Assembly: GCA_944472155.2 (NCBI GenBank) | Contig: OX235272.1 | Location: 85,690,020-85,754,019, forward strand | Origin: Trichobilharzia szidati | Lineage: Eukaryota; Platyhelminthes; Trematoda; Strigeidida; Schistosomatidae | Length of the DNA: 64,000 bases | Reading direction: 5' to 3' | In this document: piece by piece, positions 32,574 through 45,015 of the stretch | Numbering within the stretch: the stretch's first letter is position 1 | Layout of the letters: each line of letters opens with the position of its first letter | Position numbers and translations under genes: made by a program | Notes under the pieces: model-generated | What the model was told of the DNA's origin: nothing | What the model saw: the letters and a program-made list of their open reading frames with translations, nothing else | The model's database searches: none

Positions 32574-34190
32574 CCAGAGAAGCTCATATGGCGATATCAA
32601 GTGGTCAGAACACCAAAACACATTCTTCAACTCGCCCGTTAAGAGGGACGTATATATCAAGCTACCCTATATCAGTGACGGTCACAGCAGGTGGATAACT
32701 AGACAAAGATTGAATGGTGCAGTTGAAAGGACATTTTTATGCATAACGAACGCCTCTCTATCCATCTTAGCCCTTAGAACATACGAAAAATGATGTCATA
32801 CTGCCAGTTGCAATGTACGTGTGGTCAAACACACACACACATATAGGGCGGACTCATCGGTCTCTGTAAGTAAGGGTTGGCTTCAGAGCATATCCCTAAA
32901 TGGCTTCATAAATAAATCGAATCCCCTGAACCGAATAATGGTGAAAACAGACGACCTACTTCTTCCATTGCGAAACATTATGGAGATAGGATATCAAGTT
33001 GATATTTACACCTATCTATAAGAAAACGTGTTTGGAGCGTATCCTAAAGTTTTTGGAGACACTAGAGATTTGGAAGTTTAAACCACTTTAATATGTTCAG
33101 AAGGAGTTCGTCACCGCATTAAACCTTCTTTAGTAAACCTTGTTCTAATACCAGAGTGGATGTACTTACTATTTAATGTGGCATGATGTAGATTGATAGG
33201 AGGCGGCGAAAACTGAAATCAACATATCAAGTCAATGGCTGTTAAAGTAGAATTGTTTATTCTTCAAATTTGGATTTAGTTTACACTTTGAACTTGAAAT
33301 AACTTCATTGAACAACTTGTTTAACCTTGGACGAATAGCCAGTTAATCAGAAGAATTAATTGTCCACTTGATTTGTTGAATACAAAGTAAGTAAGATAAT
33401 AAACAAATAACAAATTGTTGCTTTGGAAGCATAAAGGTGGTTTAAACTTCAAAATTTCTAGGTCTTCCACAAACTTTAGGATACGCTCCAAACACGCTTT
33501 ACAAATAGGTTAGAAAGAGGTGTAAATGTCAACTTAATATCCTGTCTCCATAATATGTTTCGCAATAGAAGAGGTAGGGTTGTCTGTTTTCACCAATAAT
33601 TGGTTCGGGGGATTCGATTTATTTATGAAGCCATTTAGGGATATGCTCTGAAAGCAGCCCTTAATTGCAAAGATCGACAAGTCCTCCCTATGTATGTGTC
33701 ACCATACGTGCATTTAAATTAACAGATACAATGGGGTGTGACATTATCTTTCGTATGTTCGACGGGCTAATATGTTTGTATAGGCTTCCAATTGTCAATT
33801 GTTCTTACCTTAGCTTCATAAAATGTTTTTTTAACCTCAGAGTTCAATGCTTGCCGAGTTACCAAGCTGCCATGGTCACCTATATTGGGTGAATTGATAT
33901 ATACGTCTTTCTTTGCGACGAGTTGGGGAATCGGTCTTGATGTTCTCACCACTTTATAAATCTCCGTACAAACTTCTCTGAATAATTATTATCAACCAGA
34001 GTTGGTGTCAATTTTCTTTCCTCGTCATCGAGTGTATCCTGAATGCATATTCGTTGCATCCTACTAAAGAGGCACCTCCTCACTAAGACCTTTGTAGAGA
34101 ACAGGAGCGAAGCTGTGGTATATGAAAATACTGTCCTGTTCAAGTAGGCTTTCTTTAAATATATCAGGCCATCGACTAAGAAATATATCT
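32380..34190. pseudogene. Penelope-like halves A3 (+) and B3 (-), tail to tail
   Basis: Same layout as A2/B2: A3 32380-33155, B3 33440-34190. A3 has small differences from A2 near 32925-32945 (GAACCGAATAATGGTGAAAAC here, GAACCCATTAATGGGGAAAC there). Confidence 0.78.
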
Positions 34191-35994
34191 AGGAAAGATA
34201 AACAATTATCATTCTGGCTACTTCAATGTGTATTTATCAATTCAATCACAGCCTTTTCAATAATAAATAGCACAAATGAAACTTGCAGTGAATAATATCA
34301 CGTCGCCAAACGACCGCTCTTTGTCATCAGCAAAAGTCAAAATGCTTCCCAAACATACAGGAAACTAGTGACGAGTAATTCACAATAAATATCTTCATAT
34401 AAGAGGCTTTGAAAATGTTTACATGTTCTTTACAAATATATGCGAATCATAAAAAGGTGTGCTAATGCACAAAGTATCAGTAACAGTGTCTCTGTTCAGT
34501 AGGTCGACGAATGTGTTCCCCAATAGATGTATCTGAATTTTCCTTTTCTTCATTTCCAGTAGTCAAGTGATCTTCTGTTGCATAGAGGATATCTAGGATG
34601 TCTTTAGTCAACTGGAGGGTTTGTTTCATTGTTTTGACAAATCATTTCAATCCTGAGCAACTTGTTGAAGTATAGAAGTCTCACTCGCCGCGGGCAAGCG
34701 TTGCGATAGCTGCTGCCCCTTGTTTTTCGGGCTTGGCAGTCAGCGAGTCAAATCGTTCTGTTAGGCGAGTAAGATCTGCGCATCCTCTCCAGCATCGACG
34801 CAAAGGTCCGTCACAACGCGACGCTCGTTCCGTGGGGTTAGGGCTCGCCTTCGATGTAAAGGTCTGCTACTCGTTGGTGCAGTTGAGAGCAGCGGAACAG
34901 CACTGGAGTGATTTGGTTGGGCGCTACCGATGATTTTCTCTCTTCCTCTAGCATCATACGGATGCCCATCATAGAGACATGAAGCGTTTCTTCTACGCCA
35001 ACTATGATGGGCATCCGTATGATGCTAGAGGAAGAGAGAAAATCATCGGTAGCGCCCAACCAAATCACTCCAGTGCTGTTCCGCTGCTCTCAACTGCACC
35101 AACGAATGACAGATCTTTACATCGAAGGCGAGCCCTAACCCCACGGAACGAGCGTCGCGTTGTGACGGACCTTTGCGTCGATGCTGGAGAGGATGCGCAG
35201 ATCTTACTCGCCTAACAGAACGATTTGACTCGCTGACTGCCAAGCCCGAAAAACAAGGGGCAGCAGCTATCGCAACGCTTGCCCGCGGCGAGTGAGACTT
35301 CTATACTTCAACAAGTTGCTCAGGATTGAAATGATTTGTCAAAACAATGAAACAAACCCTCCAGTTGACTAAAGACATCCTAGATATCCTCTATGCAACA
35401 GAAGATCACTTGACTACTGGAAATGAAGAAAAGGAAAATTCAGATACATCTATTGGGGAACACATTCGTCGACCTACTGAACAGAGACACTGTTACTGAT
35501 ACTTTGTGCATTAGCACACCTTTTTATGATTCGCATATATTTGTAAAGAACATGTAAACATTTTCAAAGCCTCTTATATGAAGATATTTATTGTGAATTA
35601 CTCGTCACTAGTTTCCTGTATGTTTGGGAAGCATTTTGACTTTTGCTGATGACAAAGAGCGGTCGTTTGGCGACGTGATATTATTCACTGCAAGTTTCAT
35701 TTGTGCTATTTATTATTGAAAAGGCTGTGATTGAATTGATAAATACACATTGAAGTAGCCAGAATGATAATTGTTTATCTTTCCTAGATATATTTCTTAG
35801 TCGATGGCCTGATGTATTTAAAGAAAGCCTACTTGAACAGGACAGTATTTTCATATACCACAGCTTCGCTCCTGTTCTCTACAAAGGTCTTAGTGAGGAG
35901 GTGCCTCTTTAGTAGGATGCAACGAATATGCATTCAGGATACACTCGATGACGAGGAAAGAAAATTGACACCAACTCTGGTTGATAATAATTAT
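33982..35994. repeat. Palindrome 3 (axis 34988)
   Basis: As palindrome 2, with spacer 34975-35001 in the same orientation as palindrome 2. A few arm mismatches exist, for example GTAAAGGTCTGCTACTCG (left) against the complement of the right arm near 35110. Confidence 0.88.
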
Positions 35995-36152
35995 CCAGAG
36001 AAGCTCATATGGCGATATCAAGTGGTCAGAACACCAAAACACATTCTTCAACTCGCCCGTTAAGAGGGACGTATATATCAAGCTACCCTATATCAGTGAC
36101 GGTCACAGCAGGTGGATAACTAGACAAAGATTGAATGGTGCAGTTGAAAGGA

Positions 36153-36910
36153 CATAGAAAGTCATTCATAAAACCAAAGGTTCGTACGAAACTGAAGAGA
36201 CTCAACAAGCTAGTTCAAACACCGCGATTTGGCACACTTGGTTTATTGCTTAACACCCTTAGCTCCATCTCACAAGCTGGAGATTTCTGTATGAGAAACG
36301 AAGAACGCATGGCCGTAGCCAGTCCTGCTAGAGGGTATGCACTCACAGAAATCCTAAAGAAGCGAATGAACCGCAAAATCACAGCATTTCCCTCCTCATA
36401 GACAAAGTTAGGCTATGCACTAATTGTGCAGACATGTGTGAATTATTCAACAAAACGTTTGCAGGTAACTAGCTTAAGCCCACAGTCCGGTTACTCAATA
36501 TACACCCTGCTACTAATATGGCACAAACTCCATCTCCACACACACCAAACCTAATTAGTACTGTTGAATTTACTTATGCTAACATTAATCAAACTATAAG
36601 AACCCTCAAAAGGTTTTGGTACTGACGGTATATCATCCTATTTTTTTAAATATGGTGTCCTTGACATTCCCTTACTACTGCTTAAAATATACACAATGTC
36701 CCTAGAAACCCAAACCTACCTTGATATATGGAAAACAACATTTATTATGCCTGAGCATAAATCTGGCTCTAGAACAGAAGTCAGTAACTACTGGCCGATA
36801 AATATCACACCTATAGCATCTAGAATTATGGAGACTGGTCAAGCATATGCTTAGCTGCAACATTATAAGTCCGAACCAACATGGATTCCTAGAATCCAGA
36901 TCTTGTTTAA
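36153..36910 (+). pseudogene. CR1-like ORF2 fragment, heavily decayed
   Basis: Reads FIKPKVRTKLKRLNKLVQ, LSSISQAGDFCMRNEERM and LTEILKKRMNRK, matching the minus-strand element at 39600-39830 (FIQPKHRSKLRRLS, LSSISQAHNLRMRNEE). It continues with several frame changes to the RT entry region near 36900. The left edge is the breakpoint against the Penelope array. Confidence 0.78.
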
Positions 36911-37740
36911 CATTTATATATTCATTTATTCCTGTTTATGCAGAAACATACCAATTGTACAGGCATAGATAAGGTATTATATAAATTGCACAAATTTCGA
37001 TGTATGGTGAATTTACAGTTTGTTTGTTCTTTCTCACATTAGAGTCAGTCGGAACAGTCTGCTAAATAGTCTGTCTGTGTAACACATAAAGAGATATAGA
37101 AATATTGTCTTCACATTAACAAAAAACCCAGACATCAGATGAATGTAATATAAATATCTGGGAAAAATAAAGCTTGAAGTCAATTCTCCTATATAACTTT
37201 GTTGTGGACAGCATCCTTGACTTAAAGTTAATTGATGTATTATTTTGAGGTCAGTGATGTATTTATTCCATTTTTTCAGCAGTCTAATCGTAGTTTAATA
37301 ATAGGAAAGAAATTTGATCGTTGATACGAAAACTGGACAAGGTCATATTAGATTGTTTTACTGCATGGAGTGGGGCCGAGTTCGGTCCCAGAACTATCCA
37401 TTGGTGCCATTTGTGTCAGCATGACAGACTGTACACGTAAGTTGAGTAATACATTGAAAACTGTTTGTAAACCAGTTGCTTCTTTACTTCAGATCAAGAA
37501 TACTCCTTGTACAGAATGTTGGCCAGCGTCTTCAAATGGTAGCATCGGATCGTTCATGGAATTTGAGTGTGAATTTACTTAAATGGTCTGGAGTGCAGCT
37601 TCATATCTGTTTAAGTGTAGGGTTCTTCGACCTCGACCAGGAGGTATATAGAAGAGTGCTCTCAGCAGCAGAATAGCAGAAAGAGAAAGTATACAAACAT
37701 GGAAAGAACATTAATATTTTATATATTTATAAATGTATAT
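36911..37740. other. No recognised gene
   Basis: AT-rich. Short frames at 37370-37680 (for example CTECWPASSNGSIGSFMEFE) are not recognised. Probably decayed repeat. Confidence 0.3.
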
Positions 37741-38233
37741 CATTGTATAGTAAACATTACCTATAATCTAGTTGTTTTTTCATGTATTTTTGCGAAGTCT
37801 TAAGGTTTATTTAGTGTCATAATATATATTAATTAGTCTAAGCCTTATAGTGTTCTAATAGCTCATGCGTTTTAGAAATAAGTGTTGCGGTGTGATTGGC
37901 ATAGTCATTGGGATGAAACAGTTTATATAGCAAGCGTTTGAAGGTTATGATAGAGTGACAGGTCCTTATTTCTAGGGGTAAACTGTTCCAGATCTTAGAG
38001 TACATGACTATGAAGAAGTTTGCACGGAGTGCTGTTTTACAGCTTTTCCTAGATACTGTGCACGTCTGGTTACGCAGTTTGTAGGAGCCTTCCGGTGAGA
38101 ACTATTTCTCCTTGCTGTCTGAGAATGATATTTTATGCAAGATTTTAAAGAAGAATGTTAGATTAATGCTGAGTCGTCTCATCCAGAGTGGGTCGATACC
38201 TAGAGTTATACACCTTGATGTGTAGTCCTTCTC

Positions 38234-40521
38234 TCAGTCAAATCCCAGTAGTTTAGACGTGAAGTATCGTTGGACACTTTCTATTTTAAGCTTGTCACTT
38301 ACGCGAGTGCTGCTGAGAATAAATGGACAATATTCTAGTAGTGGTCTGACACATGTTTTATATAATACAATTTTCGCTTCGTAGTTGTGGAAATTCGTGA
38401 GTATGCATCCTAAGAGCATCCTCGATTTACGCGTCTGTGTTGCCACTTGCTCAGAAAATGTCAGGTCACTAGAGTACCTGAGTCCTAGGTCAACAACATT
38501 TTGGAGTTTAGACAAGTCAATAGATTCAAGTACCAGTTTGATATTTATTGAGAGTGCACCGAAACAGATCCAACCACATTTGTTAAGGTTGAATTTGAGG
38601 TTCCTTGTGGAGGACCATGCAGTTACTCTATCTAGTTCTTCCTGAATAGCTTTGTGAAAGTATCCTAAGTCATTACAGTGGAACGTGTAAGCTACTTTAA
38701 GATCATCTGCAAAGATGAACGGTTTGCCAAGCGAGAAACAACCGCATGTGTCGTTGACATATAGAGTGAATAGGAGGGGACCTAAGACGCTACCTTGAAC
38801 TACTCCAGAAGTGACCGGACTAGGCTTAGAATTTACAGTCCCCAGTCTAACTACTTGGGACCTATTGTTAAGGAGTGATTCAATCCATCCTAGTAATGGG
38901 CTGCGTATTCCTAAGGAGTTCAGCTTATTTATTAGAAGCAAATGGTCAACGCGGTCAAAGGCTTTGGATATGTCGAAGTAGATGACTACTACTAGTTGTT
39001 GTTTGTCTCGGCTGCTAGTTATATAGTTAAAGAAGTCAAGGTGACAGGTCATGCATGATCTGGATTTTAGGAATCCATGTTGGTTTGGACTTAGAATATT
39101 GCAGCTGAGCATATGTTTGAGGATAACATCTTTAACCATTCTTTCAATGATTCTAGATACTATGGGTGTAATATTGATTGGCCTACAGTTGTTGACTTCA
39201 GTTTTCGATCCGCATTTGTGTTTAGGTATTATAAATGTGGTTTTCCATTTATTTGGATAGGTTTGGCTTTCTAAGGACATTGTAAAGATCTTAAGTAATA
39301 AAAAGGAAATGTCAGAACCATCGTGTTTATTAAAATACGTTGGTATGCCTTCAATACCAGCACTACTAGAGCTTTTAAGAGTTTTTATGGCTTGGTCAAT
39401 ATTAGAATAAGTGAAATCAACTGTACTGATTTGTTTCAGCGTTGAAGAAGAAGAAGGGAGATCCATTGTAGATTGTAAACCGAGAAGTGGACTTGTGGAC
39501 TTAATGTAGTTAGCTGCAAGCGTCTCGTTAAACATTTCACACATGTCTGCATGGTTGCTGTATAGTTCACCCTTGTTTATAAGGAGAGAAATTTTATGGC
39601 TTTGGCGATTCATTCGTTTCTTTAGGATTTCTGTGAGAGCACCTACTCTGGTGGTGCTAGCTAGTGCGGTGCATTCTTCATTTCTCATACGCAAGTTATG
39701 AGCTTGCGAGATGGAGCTAAGAGTACTAAGTATTGACCCAAGTGTACTAAAGTCGTGTCGTCTGAAGTAACTTGTTGATAGTCTCCTCAGTTTCGAGCGA
39801 TGTTTTGGTTGAATAAATTGCTTCCTGAATTTTGGGACTTTTACTGTTTGCATTGGGATCACAGCGTCTAAGCATGTGTTTGAGTTATAGTAAAAGATGT
39901 CTAGAGCTTTCGAGAGGTTATCAGTATAGAAGTACTCTCTCCACTCTGAGGATCTTAACATTGATTTCACTAGAGTCCAGTCTACCTTACTGTAGTTCCT
40001 GTATGTTATTTGTTGTAAAGTAGGGGTATGGGCTGCATTGCTACTCAGTGGAAGTGGCAGTGCACACAGCACTGTTTTGTGGTCACTCCCTGGAAACTCA
40101 AAACCTACCAGGGTTGATAGGGGACTTATATTGTGGCAGAAGATTAAGTCTAGTACGTTATTACCTCTTGTAGGGGTAGTGACAGTTTGTTTCCAGCCAT
40201 GTATATCCAGTGTGCCTAAGAACTTATCAAATTTAGTTGGGCCTGTGGCTATATCCCAGTTGATTTCTGGTAAGTTAAAGTCTCCACATAGGATCTTATG
40301 ATCGTAGTGTAGGGTGGATAATTGTTCCAGAGTATTAATAAGTTGGGTCTCGTAATTACTAAAGGTGCCAGGTGCTCTGTAGGTGTATCCAATTAACACT
40401 ATTGCGTTTTTTAAGTGTAAGTTAACCCATAGAGTCTCAGGCATGTTAAGTGTACTACCTTCTAGCTGTGATACGGTAAGTGCATTCAGAAAGTACATGA
40501 GACAACTTCCTCCCTTACCAC
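38234..40521 (-). pseudogene. CR1-like ORF2: endonuclease remainder and reverse transcriptase
   Basis: A long open frame. Endonuclease: LIGYTYRAPGTFSNY, ILCGDFNLPEINW, GSDHKTVL. RT: TFIIPKHKCGS, NNCRPINITPI, NQHGFLKSRSC, VIYFDISKAFDRVDH, SGVVQGSVLGPLLFTLYVND, FIFADDLKVAYTF (active-site Asp pair intact) and the C-terminal LEYCPFILSSTR. The frame stays open for over 750 codons, so this half is well preserved. The stop at 38234 comes before a decayed C-terminal extension that reads on to about 37900. Confidence 0.87.
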
Positions 40522-40856
40522 TGTAACAACAGAAGGCAAGAGTCAGGCAACAGATCATTTATTAAGGAAATCAACGCATATTTATATATTTGCATGTACA
40601 TTACTATGGATATTTAAGCAAACAAACACAGTCTTCCGATTGGTTGTTTCTCACGTAAAGTTAATCTTTCATCTATTTGTGACTGTTTCTTGAATGTCAA
40701 ATCCTCTATATGTTAACTGCATCCGCCTACGCAAAGTCTGCTGCGGTCGGTTTTCAATCAATCTTTGTTCACATTTTCTCACGACAAATCTTGGGAACGA
40801 AAAAATTGACGTAAATTACTGTATACCAATTTGGCTAGTAGACAGCTCTCACCACA
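40522..40856 (-). repeat. 3' LTR of gypsy element 2
   Basis: 335 bp. Differs from 44677-45011 at only a few sites seen by eye (CTGTAACAACAG versus TTGTAACCACAG at the outer edge, ATGGATA versus ATAGATA, TTCCG versus TTCTG, GACAGCTC versus GACAACTC). Confidence 0.92.
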
Positions 40857-40872
40857 CTCGTCCCCCCGTCAA
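40857..40872 (-). other. Polypurine tract, gypsy element 2
   Basis: The minus strand reads GACGGGGGGACGAG directly upstream of the 3' LTR, as expected for plus-strand DNA priming. Confidence 0.7.
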
Positions 40873-40876
40873 ATAG

Positions 40877-43800
40877 TTATGCGCGCAGGCGTTCCGGCCT
40901 TCTGGGTGATGCATCCTCTCGTTGATGATTGTTACAGACTGGCTTGTCCCAATGCACCCATCGTTGGATCTGACTGGCGTTAACTCGTTTTTGTTTGTCA
41001 CCTCTTCTGATGGTATATACTTGACCCCGTCTTTTTGTGACTGTGTATGGTCCTTCCCACTTTGGAAGGAGTTTGCGTGAACCTGGCCCGCATCGGACAG
41101 CATATCTTCTGTCTCTACACTTCACTTGGTCCCCGACTGAGAAGGTAATGCACTGTGTCTTTTCTCTCAGCTGAGACTTCGCGACATCCCTCCGCTGCTT
41201 CTGCATTACATTCTTGACGGCTTCTCTCCGTTCTGCTTTTAATTTGGTCGTACTCCCCTTTTGGTGAAGGGGCCAGGTTTCGTTGTGTATCGGTAATCGT
41301 GGTTTTCTACCATACATCAGTTGAAAGGGTAACTTATTCGTTGTTTCCTGGGTGGTGGCACGATGTGTTAGTAGAATCAGTGGCAGATCCGCTTCCCAGT
41401 TACCGCCCTTCGAGGCCAGCCACTCTTTCAGCGTACGGTTGTTTCTCTTCGTCAGGCCATTCGTTTGTGGATGGTATGGGGTCGTTCGGATCCTCTTGAT
41501 GCCAAGCTGTTGCAAACGGGAAGTAAATTCTTCACTTTCGAAACACGGACCTTGGTCTGTCAGTATTGTCTTTGGTACGCCATGGTCTGCAACGATGTGT
41601 CTAACTACTGCATCTGTCACGGTCCTTGCGCGTTGGTCTGGGATTGCTACGGCGTCTACCCATCGTGTCGCGTGTTCCGTCATCACCAAGAGGTACTGAT
41701 TACCATTGGATGTCTGAGGAAATGGACCCATAACACCTACGGACCACAAGTCACCTATCGCCGTAACTGGAATCGACTGAAGTGGTGGTCGTATGCACCG
41801 GTCGCCTTTCATTAGCTGGCACCGTGGACATCCAAGTACATATCTTGCTACGTCTTCTCTCATATCTGGTCAGTATATACTTTGTCTCAAGAGGTCGGTT
41901 GTTCTGGCCACTCCGGTATGTGCTAGCTGGTGGCATTCTTCTATCATGTCGTGGCGCGACGATTGAGGTATGACAGCTAGCCAGCTTCCGTCGTCCTCTC
42001 GCCAGGTCAGAGTCCCGTAGACATTCACTCTTAGTCGATCTCTCTGTCTGAGTAGTGTGGTTAGCTCCTTACTCGCTATAGCTGGATCCACTTCTATTCC
42101 GTTAGTGATCACCTGTATTACTGTATTCAGCGTATCGTCCAACCTTTGTCTGCGTGCCAGTCTTAGTGGGTCTTGTTCTAGTGCATGCACTCCGTAAGCG
42201 ACCTCGGGCAACTCAGACTCGTCTTCTGGTCTCGATAACAAATCTGCCAAGACATTTTCATTTCCAGGAACGTGTGAGATCGTAAAATCGCACTCCTGAA
42301 GACGCAACATCCACCGTGACAATTTTCCTCGTGGGTCTCTCGCTGTCTTCAGAAACTGTAGCGGCTTATGATCCGTTTCGATGTGGAACCGCCGGCCGAG
42401 TAAATAAGGTCTCCATTTGTCGATTGCCCATGCCATCGCTAAACATTCTTTCTCTATCGTTGAATACTTTCGCTCTGTGTGTGTCTAAACCCGACTGGCA
42501 TACTCAACGATTCCCTCACCCGCACCTATGGCGTAGTCACTGGCATCTGTGCACACTGTGAACTGTCTTCCAGGTACAGGTAGCTTTAGTGTCATTTGTT
42601 GGTGGTCGAGCAGCTGTTTAATCCTGTTGAATGTCTTCTGCGATTCCTCCGACCAAACAAACTTCGGTTCACCTAGTAGCCTGTACAGAGGGGCTGCTAT
42701 CTCATTGAAGTTCTTCACGAAGCGACTATAAAACGCTCCTGTACCTAAGAATTGTCTCAATTTTCTCTTTGAATTCGGGGCCGGGATCGTCTTTATCGTC
42801 AAGATTTTCTCCGGTAGTGGTTTAATCTCACCATTTCCCACTTTATGTCCCAAAAGAGTTACATTCTTTTTGGCTATGTGAGATTTGGTTTTGTTGACGC
42901 GCAGTCCAAACTCTTCGATGCGTCGCAGAACGGCTTCCACATGGTTCACATGATCGTTTTCGTTTTGACTATATATGACGAGATCATCACCGTACACCTC
43001 AACGTTTTTCAAGTTCTTAAGTAATAGCGTCATCAGTCGTCTGAACGTGAACGGTGCACCTGCTAGTCCAAACGGCATGCGTTTAAATCGATATTGTGTC
43101 TGACCCACGATGAATGCCGTCTTATCTCTATCACCTGGCTTTATCGGTATCTGCCAGTATCCTGAGCGAAGATCGAGAACTGAAAACAAATTTGCGCCTT
43201 GTAGGCGATCTAAAGTTTCTACTACTGTTGGCATGGCACACGGTCTTAACTCTGTCATACTATTTAACTGTCGAAAATCAACGCAGAATCTATACTTCCC
43301 ATTCGCCTTTTTTACTAACAGCACTGGAGAGTTGTACGGGCTATCAGCTTCTTCAATAATATCATCTTTTAACATCTCTCGCACCTGTCGCTCAACTTCG
43401 CCTTCTAAATGACATGGAACTCTTCGCGTGGTAAATGACGTTACTTTCGGGCCACTTAACGGAATTTCATGATTCACCTTATCGCAATAACCGTATGGGT
43501 CCCCATCTCCAGTAAACAGATGATCGTATTTGCTGAGTAACTTTGCTATACTTCGGACTTCCGATGCCGCAATCCCTGCTACCTCATTATTCTCGTGCAT
43601 GCTAAAACACCCGTACTTCATAACGACAACCCTTTTCTTCATGTTAATCACTGCATCCACTTCTCGCAAAAAGTCGGCCCCAAGGATTGTTCGGCGCAAT
43701 TCAGGTACAACCAGGAATGGGAACGTCATGCAATCCTCTCCAATTCTAACCCTGCAGTCTGAAACTCCCGCGATTCTTAGCACGTAACCGCCTACTGTCT

Positions 43801-44694
43801 GCACTGTCAACGAACACGGTCTTATACTCTCACATAGACTCCTATCTACGAGTGAGACTGCAGCCCCTGTGTCGATCAAACACACCAACTTGTGATCATT
43901 TACCCGTAACTTCGAATATATTGCCCCCTTCTCCATCGCCCCTATTACCTCAAGTCTCGGAACACAGGAAGAAGACACAGTATATCTTTTAAAAATTCTT
44001 CTTTGTCGTCTTTCCGGGCAGCGGTCTCTCCAGTGCTCCAGTTTGCCACATGCGAAACACCGGTCTCTCCGCACGCTCAGTCTCAGCGCGGCCACTTCAC
44101 GTTGCAACTCTTCGATTTGTTTCTCACACTGCTCGGATTTTGGTGGCTCTACCGCTGCAACCGTCTTACTCAACAGTTGTCTGGTCACCTTCGCAAGCTC
44201 TCCGATGTCTAGTGGCTGTACGGCGTTAACCAGATGTAGCTGTTGGGATATATGTTCTGGGACACTCTCCATAAACTGGGATGCCAACATTTGTGCCTCA
44301 GAATCTTCGTCCAGTGTTGGTAGAGCGCGACGAAGTAGGCTTGTCAAGGTCAGCGCCAATACGAGAGGGTCACCGTCAACTCCCAGCTTCATGGTGCGAA
44401 ACTGCTGCATTGCCCGCTCTCTGTCCATCGGGCTGTCAAACTCCTGCTTCAAGCGTTCAACTACTGACTTCCAAGTTGGTTGCCCCTCTGTATGCCTCAC
44501 ACTATAATATGCTGCCTTCGCCCGGCCTCTCCAAGAACAACCGTCTTCGCTGATGGCTCTTGCGCGCCATTCAACTCTGCAATAGCTTCGAAGTCCCTTA
44601 AGAAGATCCATATGTCTCCTTCTTCAAAAGCTGCAGGCCATGGGACTTTCAGTTCGCGACAGGCAGCGACACCAATTGTAACCACAGAAGGCAA
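40877..44694 (-). pseudogene. Gypsy element 2 gag-pol polyprotein
   Basis: Gag starts near 44694 (MPSVVTIGVAACRELKVPWP) and shifts frame near 44530. A zinc knuckle CFACGKLEHWRDRC (CX2CX4HX4C) lies near 44020-44060; protease CLIDTGAAVSLV near 43860-43890; RT YRFCVDFRQLNS near 43280, FSVLDLRSGYWQI near 43160, VYGDDLVIYS near 42975-43005; RNase H VCTDASDYAIGAG near 42540; integrase HHCC (CPRCQ) near 41820. In-frame stops at 42483-42485 and 41867-41869 (the latter where Trp is usual, IYWPD). Integrase keeps only the middle Asp of D-D-E: the first position reads MTEHAT and the last TKRNNR. Confidence 0.88.
44657..44676 (-). other. Putative primer-binding site, gypsy element 2
   Basis: On the minus strand ATTGGTGTCGCTGCCTGTCG follows the 5' LTR end GGTTACA. 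The first ten bases equal those of gypsy element 1. Confidence 0.5.
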
Positions 44695-45011
44695 GAGTCA
44701 GGCAACAGATCATTTATTAAGGAAATCAACGCATATTTATATATTTGCATGTACATTACTATAGATATTTAAGCAAACAAACACAGTCTTCTGATTGGTT
44801 GTTTCTCACGTAAAGTTAATCTTTCATCTATTTGTGACTGTTTCTTGAATGTCAAATCCTCTATATGTTAACTGCATCCGCCTACGCAAAGTCTGCTGCG
44901 GTCGGTTTTCAATCAATCTTTGTTCACATTTTCTCACGACAAATCTTGGGAACGAAAAAATTGACGTAAATTACTGTATACCAATTTGGCTAGTAGACAA
45001 CTCTCACCACA
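44677..45011 (-). repeat. 5' LTR of gypsy element 2
   Basis: 335 bp, pair of 40522-40856. Borders TG...CA, next to CCAC at 45012-45015. Confidence 0.92.
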
Positions 45012-45015
45012 CCAC

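Larger units (their letters stand above)
25309..36152. repeat. Tandem array of palindromic Penelope-derived units
   Basis: Order along +: A1(+) B1(-) palindrome 1, A2(+) B2(-) palindrome 2, A3(+) B3(-) palindrome 3, A4(+, truncated). A and B are Penelope-like 3' halves arranged tail to tail, about 65-75 percent similar by eye beyond the palindrome arms. The palindromes join units head to head. Matching landmarks repeat at 28992, 32412 and 35833 (period 3420-3421). Units are near-identical, so amplification or homogenisation is recent. The right end breaks inside A4 against a CR1-like fragment. Confidence 0.88.
40522..45011 (-). mobile_element. Gypsy element 2, nearly intact
   Basis: 335-bp LTRs (40522-40856 and 44677-45011) flanked by a 4-bp duplication CCAC (40518-40521 and 45012-45015). 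Minus-strand order is gag, protease, RT, RNase H, integrase in one frame with only two in-frame stops plus one frameshift near the gag start. It is inserted in the CR1-like endonuclease coding region; host reading continues in phase once the insert and one CCAC are discounted. Confidence 0.92.

Noticed and set aside
25309..36152. CRISPR-like or satellite short-repeat array
   Set aside because: The units are 3.4 kb with internal protein homology to Penelope-like elements; there is no short repeat/spacer pattern.
37370..37680. Short ORFs as a host gene
   Set aside because: No recognisable motif, overlapping frames, and a location between retroelement fragments.
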